Source of the DNA: JAEUMD01 sp050250815
GTDB taxonomy: Bacteria; Pseudomonadota; Alphaproteobacteria; Rhizobiales; Hyphomicrobiaceae
Direction of reading: 5' to 3'
Length of the DNA: 28,943 nucleotides
NCBI GenBank assembly: GCA_050250815.1
Contig: JBFWNY010000045.1
Coordinates: 1 to 28,943 of the forward strand
Part shown: in pieces, positions 23,911 through 28,943 of the stretch
How positions within the stretch are numbered: the first letter of the stretch is position 1
How the letters are laid out: the number at the start of each line of letters is the position of its first letter
Translations under genes and position numbers: made by a program
The notes under the pieces: model-generated
The model's database searches: none
What the model was told of the DNA's origin: nothing
Seen by the model: the letters and a program-made list of their open reading frames with translations, nothing else

Positions 23911-24255
23911 CGCGCCGGACGAAACAACTATTCTCGGCGCACATACTATTTGCTCTCTAAACTTTTGAATTCTAAAATTTTAATTTTCCTGCTAATCCCG
24001 GATCGCTGTTGCAAGTCAAAAAGAGCGCGAATATTCTTTGCCACTAATGTGAATTGCGGCCGGAAAAACCCGGAACGCGCACAAAAGAACAAAGAACAAA
24101 AAGAAGAGGGTGGCCCGAGGCCACGGGGAGGACGCTTATTGCGGCTGCCGAAGTGCGGCCCCTCCCCGCTTGCTTCCCGAAGCCATTCCGCAAGCTCATC
24201 GGACGAACCCCAAACCGGCCGTCAGAGCGCTCATCAACCAGGGAGAGGAACACTC
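23911..24255. promoter_or_regulatory. 345-bp upstream region of the first sox transcription unit
   Basis: No gene is seen; a frame from 23950 that joins the soxA frame has an AT-rich, unlikely sequence. A candidate promoter is TTGCTC (23950-23955), 17 bp, TAAAAT (23973-23978). TGCTAAT at 23990-23996 and an 8-bp palindrome GAATATTC at 24029-24036 recur in part before the second sox unit. A purine-rich stretch (24069-24109) and a small hairpin GTGGCC/GGCCAC (24110-24115, 24119-24124) lie in the probable leader. The marked drop in GC relative to neighbours fits a regulated control region. Confidence 0.5.
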
Positions 24256-25095
24256 ATGACGTTTGGACGCTTTCTTCGGGCGCTATCCGTCGGCCTCGTC
24301 GTCGCGACGGGCGCCAGCGCCCTGATCGGCGCCGCCAAGGCGCAGGATGCCGCCAAGGGCATCGAGGAATACCGGAAGATGATGGCTGCCGACCCATTCT
24401 CCAACCCGGGCCTGCTCGCCGTCGATGCTGGCGAGGCCCTGTGGAAGAAGAAACGCGGCACCAAGGATGTGTCGCTGGAAACCTGCGATCTGGGTAAGGG
24501 ACCCGGCGTCCTTCAGGGCGCAATGGCCGAGATGCCGCGCTATTTTGCCGACGCCGACAAGGTGATGGATCTGGAGCGGCGCATCGTCTGGTGCATGCAG
24601 AACATCCAGGGCCTCGACACCACAGACATCGTCAAGAAGGCGTTCTCCGGCGCTGGCCAGGACAACAGCGAGATGGAGGCACTGGCCTCTTACGTCAGCG
24701 CCCAGTCGAACGGCATGCCAATGAAGCCGCAGCTGTCGCACGCCAAGGAGAAGGAGGCCTTCGATGTCGGTGAGGCTCTCTTCTTCACCCGCGCCGGTCC
24801 GCACGATTTCTCCTGCCAGACCTGCCATGCCCAATCCGGCACGCGCATCCGCCTGCAGGAGCTGCCGGACCTGTCGAAGCCCGGCAAGGAAGCGCAAGGG
24901 GCTGTTGCCACTTGGCCGGCCTACCGGGTCTCCACCAACTCGATCAAGACGATGCAGCACCGCATGGCCGACTGCTACCGCCAGATGCGCATGCCCAAGG
25001 TCGGCTTCGGCTCCGACGCCGTCACCGCTCTCATCACCTACCTGGTCAAACAGGCCGAGGGCGGCGAGATCAATGTTCCGGCTCTGAAGCGCTGA
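24256..25095 (+). CDS. soxA: SoxA, monoheme-type subunit of SoxAX cytochrome c (type II-like)
   Basis: 279 residues from the ATG at 24256, preceded by GGGAGAGGAA. A Sec signal peptide ends near AAKAQ (residue 30). SoxA with SoxX attaches thiosulfate oxidatively to the SoxY carrier in the periplasm. One heme motif, CQTCH (187-191), is present. The N-terminal heme site of diheme SoxA is replaced by a Cys pair (C77 in ETCDLG and C113 in VWCMQN) that probably forms a disulfide. The active-site Cys, heme ligand that becomes the persulfide, is C240 in RMADCYRQMRMP. This is the pattern of monoheme SoxA as in Starkeya-type SoxAX. Followed by soxX after 20 bp. A second, diheme SoxA lies downstream. 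Confidence 0.9.
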   Translation: MTFGRFLRALSVGLVVATGASALIGAAKAQDAAKGIEEYRKMMAADPFSNPGLLAVDAGEALWKKKRGTKDVSLETCDLGKGPGVLQGAMAEMPRYFADADKVMDLERRIVWCMQNIQGLDTTDIVKKAFSGAGQDNSEMEALASYVSAQSNGMPMKPQLSHAKEKEAFDVGEALFFTRAGPHDFSCQTCHAQSGTRIRLQELPDLSKPGKEAQGAVATWPAYRVSTNSIKTMQHRMADCYRQMRMPKVGFGSDAVTALITYLVKQAEGGEINVPALKR

Positions 25096-25115
25096 TCGGA
25101 CAGGAGACAACAGCC

Positions 25116-25760
25116 ATGAAGAAGATTGCAATCCTGTCCTTCGCCGCGGCCGCACTCGGCGTTGCCGGACTTGCCGCGCACTCCACCGCCGAGGGCGTCT
25201 CCGCCGATGCTCTCGCCAAGGTCATCGCCTCCAGCTGGAAGGATCCTAACGCCAAGAACCCGGAGGGTGCGAAGCCCGACTGGGCCTCGCGTCTCACCCA
25301 GGACAATCTGCAGAAGGTCTGCTCACAAACCCACAATCAGCCCGACAAGGAACTGGCCGCGGACATCCAGGCGGCGGCCAAGGCTTCCGTCCAATACCCC
25401 GAAGACGGCAAGCTGCTGGGGGACTGGAAAGCGGGTGAGAAAATCGCGCAGGACGGCAAGGGGCAGCGCTACAACGACAAGGTTGACGCGCCCTCCGGCG
25501 GCAATTGCTATGCCTGCCACCAGATCGACAAGGCAGAACTCGCCTACGGAACGATCGGCCCGTCGCTGGCGGAATACGGCAAGCTGCGCGATTTCACGGA
25601 GGAAGCCACCAAGGCGACCTACGAGAAGATCTTCAATGCCCATACCGCCATCGCCTGCTCGAACATGCCGCGCTTCGGCGCCCAGGGCATCCTGACCATC
25701 CAGCAGATCAAGGACGTAACGGCGCTGCTGATGGCCAAGGACTCGCCGGTCAACAAGTAA
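25116..25760 (+). CDS. soxX: SoxX, monoheme cytochrome c subunit partner of the monoheme SoxA
   Basis: 214 residues, with AGGAGA 9 nt before the ATG. Signal peptide of about 26 residues (MKKIAILSFAAAALG). One heme motif, CYACH (131-135), and the axial Met in CSNMPRFG (M184). There is a long N-terminal region (residues ~27-125) with KVCSQTHNQPDKE, typical of the long SoxX form that pairs with monoheme SoxA. It accepts electrons from SoxA and passes them to a cytochrome c. Two extra Cys (C69 and C181) may form a disulfide. Terminator 32 bp downstream ends this two-gene unit. Confidence 0.9.
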   Translation: MKKIAILSFAAAALGVAGLAAHSTAEGVSADALAKVIASSWKDPNAKNPEGAKPDWASRLTQDNLQKVCSQTHNQPDKELAADIQAAAKASVQYPEDGKLLGDWKAGEKIAQDGKGQRYNDKVDAPSGGNCYACHQIDKAELAYGTIGPSLAEYGKLRDFTEEATKATYEKIFNAHTAIACSNMPRFGAQGILTIQQIKDVTALLMAKDSPVNK

Positions 25761-25791
25761 GACAGTCGGCGGAACATTTTCGGAAGCCTGG

Positions 25792-25824
25792 AGGGGCGGT
25801 TCGCGGAAGCGGCCCGCCCCTTTC
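25792..25824 (+). terminator. intrinsic terminator after the first soxAX pair
   Basis: AGGGGCGG (25792-25799) pairs with CCGCCCCT (25814-25821), a 14-nt loop between, then TTTCGCTTTC. It separates the two SoxAX units. Confidence 0.65.
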
Positions 25825-25901
25825 GCTTTCATGCTTTGCTCGAAGGCTCGCGAATGGCGTTTTCGCTGGCCAGATTGGTGCGTTGCACAAGCACTTATCG
25901 A

Positions 25902-25930
25902 TTGACACCAAAACATTACCAGTTGCTAAT
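25902..25930 (+). promoter_or_regulatory. promoter of the second soxXA unit
   Basis: A perfect -35 TTGACA (25902-25907), 17 bp, and GCTAAT (25925-25930); a shifted TAATAT at 25927 is an alternative -10. The surrounding DNA is AT-rich. The leader to the soxX ATG at 26067 would be about 130 nt. TGCTAATATTC (25924-25934) shares its parts with the first sox upstream region. Confidence 0.6.
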
Positions 25931-26066
25931 ATTCCTCATCAAAACGAATGCGTGTGCGTTCCGAGGCGGGCGTCGAGCAGACACCAAGTCCCGGCAGTTG
26001 CCAGCTGGGCATCGCCTCCCGCCACGTCAAAGAAAACAAGTCAAGCCAAGGGAGGGACTTCGCAGG

Positions 26067-26711
26067 ATGCGTCGACATGCTTGGATTGTAGCGCTGGCGG
26101 GCACCGCCATGCTCGCCGCAGCGGCTCTGCCCGGACCGCTAGCGGCCCAGGACAAGGCAGCCAAGGCCACCGCAAAGGCAACCGCAGAAGCAAAGCCTGC
26201 CGCTCCGGCCAAGAAGGCTAAGGACCGCTGCAAGGACGGCGAGCCGGCCGAGGTGGCCAAGTACACGGTCTCCAAGGGCAAGAACCTGCCGGCTTCGATC
26301 GACAAGCCGCTCGCTTCGGCGGCGGGCGACGCCAACCGCGGATTGGGCTGGATGGCGCACCGGAGGCTCGGCAACTGCCTTGCCTGCCACGAGATCAGCA
26401 AGGTCGAGGAACTGGCCAAGAAGCAGGGCCAGATCGAGGTCAAAACGCTCGACGGCAAGACCGCGAAGATGCCGCTTGGCGTGCACGGCCACATCGGCCC
26501 GACGCTCGATGGTGTGGCGGAGCGCTACACAGAAGGCGAGCTCAGAATGCTCGTGGTCAACCCCAAGAAGATCTTCCCCGAAACGATCATGCCGGCGTTC
26601 CATCGCAACTCCGGCTTCACCACCGTGCATCCCGACTGCGAGGGGCTCTCGATCCTCAGCGCGGCTCAGGTCGAGGACGTCGTCTCGTTCCTCAAGACGC
26701 TGAAAGAGTGA
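26067..26711 (+). CDS. soxX: SoxX, second copy, Paracoccus-like (type I) form
   Basis: 214 residues from the ATG at 26067, with GGAGGG about 11 nt upstream. The signal peptide ends near LAAQ (residue 28). A low-complexity Ala/Lys stretch (KATAKATAEAKPAAPAKKAK) follows before the heme domain. Heme motif CLACH (104-108) in LGNCLACHEI, axial Met in ETIMPAFHR (M175), and the C-terminal AAQVEDVVSFLKTLKE helix are those of classical SoxX. C55 and C191 are extra. It differs clearly from the first SoxX in the window in its linker and in the segments around the heme. soxA of the diheme form follows after 37 bp, with no soxYZ between them. Confidence 0.9.
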   Translation: MRRHAWIVALAGTAMLAAAALPGPLAAQDKAAKATAKATAEAKPAAPAKKAKDRCKDGEPAEVAKYTVSKGKNLPASIDKPLASAAGDANRGLGWMAHRRLGNCLACHEISKVEELAKKQGQIEVKTLDGKTAKMPLGVHGHIGPTLDGVAERYTEGELRMLVVNPKKIFPETIMPAFHRNSGFTTVHPDCEGLSILSAAQVEDVVSFLKTLKE

Positions 26712-26748
26712 CCGAGAACGCGGCCAGCACGCAGAAGGGAGAACAACC

Positions 26749-27573
26749 ATGAAGACGATCTATTCGCTCGCCGCAGCTGCCGCGCTCGTCGCGCTGGCAG
26801 GGGCGCACGCCGCCTTTGCCGAGCCCGCGGGCGTGACGACCCCCGTCAAGCCCGCAGCCAAGGGCCATCCGCTCAACGCGATCTACTCTGGCTATAAGTG
26901 GGCCTCCGCCGAAACCCAGGCCATGGAGGACGATGAGTTCGCCAATCCGGCCGGACCGTGGATGGAAATCGGCGAGCGCGAATGGTCGAAGGTCGACGGC
27001 GAGGCCGGCAAGTCCTGCAACGACTGCCACAAGGGCGTCAGCTCAATGAAGGGCGTGGCGACGAAGTTCCCGGTCTATTTCGAGCCGTGGAAGAAGATGA
27101 TGTCGCTTGAGCAGCGCATCAACTTCTGCCGCGAGACCAACATGAAGGCCAAGCCCTACAAATGGGAAGGCGACGAGATGCTTGGCATGATGATTCACGT
27201 CAAGGCACAGTCGCGCGGCATGCCGGTGAGCGTTGCCGTCGACGGCCCGGCCAAGCCATTCTTCGACAAGGGCAAGGAATATTACTACGCGCGGCGCGGC
27301 CAGCTCGACATGAGCTGTGCCCATTGCCATGAGAAGAACTTTGGCCAGCAGATCCGCGCCGAGGTGCTGAGCCAAGGCCAGTCGAACGGCTTCCCGACCT
27401 ACCGGCTCAAGTGGCAGAAGCCCGGCTCGCTGCATCGCCGCTTCAAGGGCTGCAACGAGCAGGTGCGCGCCAAGGGTCAGGGCCGCGGCGCCGATGACTA
27501 CGTCAACCTTGAACTCTATCTGGCCTGGCGCGGCCAGGGCCTGGATGTGGAAACGCCCGCGGTACGGCGCTGA
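26749..27573 (+). CDS. soxA: SoxA, second copy, diheme (type I) form
   Basis: 274 residues, with GGGAG 9 nt before the ATG. Signal peptide cleaved near AFAEP (residue 24). Both heme motifs are intact: CNDCH (90-94) and CAHCH (190-194). The active-site Cys ligand is C235 in RFKGCNEQVRA. The segments YSGYKWAS, SRGMPVSVAVDGPA, YYYARRGQLDMSC and SQGQSNGFPTYRLKW match classical Paracoccus/Rhodovulum-type SoxA. With the adjacent SoxX it would form a complete triheme SoxAX. It is the second SoxA in the window. A strong hairpin terminator follows, so soxB probably has its own promoter. Confidence 0.93.
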   Translation: MKTIYSLAAAAALVALAGAHAAFAEPAGVTTPVKPAAKGHPLNAIYSGYKWASAETQAMEDDEFANPAGPWMEIGEREWSKVDGEAGKSCNDCHKGVSSMKGVATKFPVYFEPWKKMMSLEQRINFCRETNMKAKPYKWEGDEMLGMMIHVKAQSRGMPVSVAVDGPAKPFFDKGKEYYYARRGQLDMSCAHCHEKNFGQQIRAEVLSQGQSNGFPTYRLKWQKPGSLHRRFKGCNEQVRAKGQGRGADDYVNLELYLAWRGQGLDVETPAVRR

Positions 27574-27616
27574 CCGCGAACGCGTGCCCATCACGCTCAT
27601 GCCATCGCAACACGTG

Positions 27617-27650
27617 AGGCCGGCGCCACAATGCATGCGGCGCCGGCTTT
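27617..27650 (+). terminator. intrinsic terminator after the second soxXA pair
   Basis: An 11-bp stem AGGCCGGCGCC (27617-27627) with GGCGCCGGCTT (27639-27649; one G-T pair), loop 11 nt, ending in TTT, 44 bp past the soxA stop. Confidence 0.75.
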
Positions 27651-27913
27651 ACTTCGTGCGGGGCCCCGCAACGATGGTTCGACTGGCCCGGCCAGCACGT
27701 TTCGCACGTGCGGCTTCGCATTTGCAGCAAAGCGACGCGCCCACGCGGCGCTAATCTCCACACCGATCCCGGTTGTGAAGTCATATGTCGCGACATTAGG
27801 ATGTTTGCCTATGGGCGGCGCGGCGCGGGTGCGCCCACGCCCTGACTAGCGCTCGCCAAACCAATCGTCAGAAGCCGGTCCCGACCGCCGGACGCCCGAG
27901 GAAGGAACGCCCC
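27651..27913. promoter_or_regulatory. soxB upstream region with a 12-bp palindrome
   Basis: A 263-bp non-coding stretch follows the terminator and runs to the soxB ATG. The perfect palindrome ATGTCGCGACAT (27785-27796) could be an operator. TTGTGA (27773-27778) is a possible -35 box, but no good -10 lies at the right distance, so the promoter is unsure. Confidence 0.4.
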
Positions 27914-28943
27914 ATGCACTCACGTCGTGAGTTTCTCCAGTTGGCCGCCGTCACCGCAGCGATCACCGGCCTCAACGGCAACCTCGCGCGGCTCGCCGCA
28001 CAGCAGAAGCTGACGCAGGCCGACCTGCTGAAGTTCCAGTCCAAGGGTCAGGTAACGCTGCTTCACCTCACCGACGTCCACGCGCAGTTGAAGCCCATCT
28101 ACTTCCGCCCGCCGTCCGAGAACTTCGGCGTCGGCGCGTTCGAGGGCATCCCGCCGCATCTCGTCGGCGAGGACTTCCTCAAGCACTTCGGCCTGACGCC
28201 GGGTAGCGCGCTCGCCTACGCGCACACGATGGTCGACTACGTCAACCTGGCGAAAGCCTATGGGCGGCTCGGCGGCCTCGACCGCATCGCCACGCTCGTC
28301 AAGGCGATCCGCGCCGACCGCGGCGACGACAAGGTGCTGTTCCTCGACGGCGGCGACACGTGGCAGGGGTCCTACACGTCGTTGAAGACGAACGCGCAGG
28401 ATATGGTCGACTGCATGAAGCTGCTGAAGCCCGATGCCATGGTCGGCCATTGGGAGTTCACGTTCGGCGAGGAACGTGTGAAGGAGCTGATCGGTCAGCT
28501 CGGCTATCCGTTCCTGGGCGGCAACGTCGTCGACAACGAGTTTGAAGAACCGGTGTTCGAGTCGACGCAGATGTTCGACAAGGGCGGCGTCAAGGTCGCC
28601 GTGATCGGCCAGGCATTCCCGTACACGCCAATCGCCAACCCGCGCTGGATGTTCCCGAAGTGGTCGTTTGGCATCCGTCCGGAGCGCGTTCAGAGCCATG
28701 TCGACAAGGCCCGTGCTGACGGAGCGCAGGTCGTCGTGCTGCTGTCGCACGATGGGTTCGACGTCGACCAGAAGCTCGCCACCGTGGTCAACGGCATCGA
28801 CGTGATCCTCACCGGCCACACACCCGACTCTATCCCGCGCGCCATCGAGATCGGCAAGACGATCCTGCTCTCGTCGGGCTCGCACGGTAAGTACCTGGGC
28901 CGCGTCGACCTCGAGGTGAAGGACGGCAAGGTCGTCGGCTACA
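27914..28943 (+). CDS. soxB: SoxB, thiosulfohydrolase (N-terminal 343 codons; 3' end outside window)
   Basis: The frame is open from the ATG at 27914 to the window end without a stop, about 60% of a usual ~565-residue SoxB. A twin-arginine signal (MHSRREFLQLAAVTAA) means folded export by Tat. The calcineurin-like metallophosphatase-fold dimanganese site is visible: LTDVHAQLKP (D54, H56), LDGGDTWQG (D148), GHWEFTFG (H179), LLSHDGFD (H279) and LTGHTPDS (H302). SoxB hydrolyses the sulfate group from SoxY-bound S-thiosulfonate, after SoxAX has loaded it. It follows the SoxAX genes, separated by a terminator and a 263-bp gap. Continuation and any soxCD or soxYZ would lie beyond the window. Confidence 0.95.
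   Translation, partial: MHSRREFLQLAAVTAAITGLNGNLARLAAQQKLTQADLLKFQSKGQVTLLHLTDVHAQLKPIYFRPPSENFGVGAFEGIPPHLVGEDFLKHFGLTPGSALAYAHTMVDYVNLAKAYGRLGGLDRIATLVKAIRADRGDDKVLFLDGGDTWQGSYTSLKTNAQDMVDCMKLLKPDAMVGHWEFTFGEERVKELIGQLGYPFLGGNVVDNEFEEPVFESTQMFDKGGVKVAVIGQAFPYTPIANPRWMFPKWSFGIRPERVQSHVDKARADGAQVVVLLSHDGFDVDQKLATVVNGIDVILTGHTPDSIPRAIEIGKTILLSSGSHGKYLGRVDLEVKDGKVVGY

Noticed and set aside
23912..23940. GCGCCG/CGGCGC hairpin just after argC as a terminator
   Set aside because: The stem is only 6 bp with a 17-nt loop and there is no T-tract, so support is too weak.
23950..24255. Upstream in-frame extension of soxA starting at 23950
   Set aside because: It reads an AT-rich, Lys/Arg-rich sequence through the promoter region; the ATG at 24256 has a strong ribosome binding site and starts a clear signal peptide.

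Overview
The window is high-GC DNA with dense, often overlapping genes. It looks chromosomal and most likely comes from an alphaproteobacterium of the Hyphomicrobiales (Rhizobiales) type. Supporting signs are an NdvA/ChvA-type glucan exporter, an S9 protein with an alphaproteobacterial N-terminal extension, the rplM-rpsI-argC neighbourhood, and a sox thiosulfate-oxidation locus with a Tat-exported SoxB. This placement rests on recognising protein families by eye, not on a database search. I saw no tRNA or rRNA genes, insertion sequences, CRISPR array or prophage.

Left part (1-6066): the 3' end of a PP2C-type phosphatase converges on an FHA-class III cyclase fusion, which looks like a signalling pair. 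A HAD-IIA hydrolase follows. Next is a tightly packed minus-strand operon: opgH (osmoregulated glucan glucosyltransferase), an FkbM methyltransferase and an unrecognised exported protein.

Middle part (6190-17830): this is the most unusual region. A plus-strand run encodes an MDR dehydrogenase without the usual zinc-site motif, a 6-pyruvoyl-tetrahydropterin-synthase-like protein whose active site is largely erased, a GT4 glycosyltransferase and a SAM methyltransferase. It faces a minus-strand pair: a RibD-type reductase domain with no deaminase, coupled to a cytochrome b561. A YfhO-like membrane protein and the glucan exporter NdvA follow. Next is a divergent GTP cyclohydrolase II-like gene, then a GT87-like membrane glycosyltransferase. 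A GTP cyclohydrolase II, a reductase-only RibD, a PTPS-like protein, an oxidoreductase, a glycosyltransferase and a methyltransferase together suggest an uncharacterised GTP-derived (pyrimidine or pteridine) pathway with a glycosylated, methylated product. This is inference from gene content. Genes for envelope glycans (OpgH, NdvA, YfhO, GT87, FkbM) are interleaved with it.

Right-middle part (17847-23910): a three-gene minus operon (enoyl-CoA hydratase-like, VOC protein, CoA-binding protein), a small exported helical protein and a PaaI-like thioesterase. A housekeeping segment follows: promoter, leader hairpin, rplM, rpsI, terminator, a TerC-family membrane protein and argC.

Right part (23911-28943): a sox locus with two different SoxAX cytochrome pairs in mirror order. 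The first is soxA (monoheme type) then soxX, ending in a terminator. The second, with its own promoter, is soxX then soxA (diheme type), also followed by a terminator. After that comes soxB, cut by the window end. SoxYZ is not present between X and A as in the classical soxXYZAB order.
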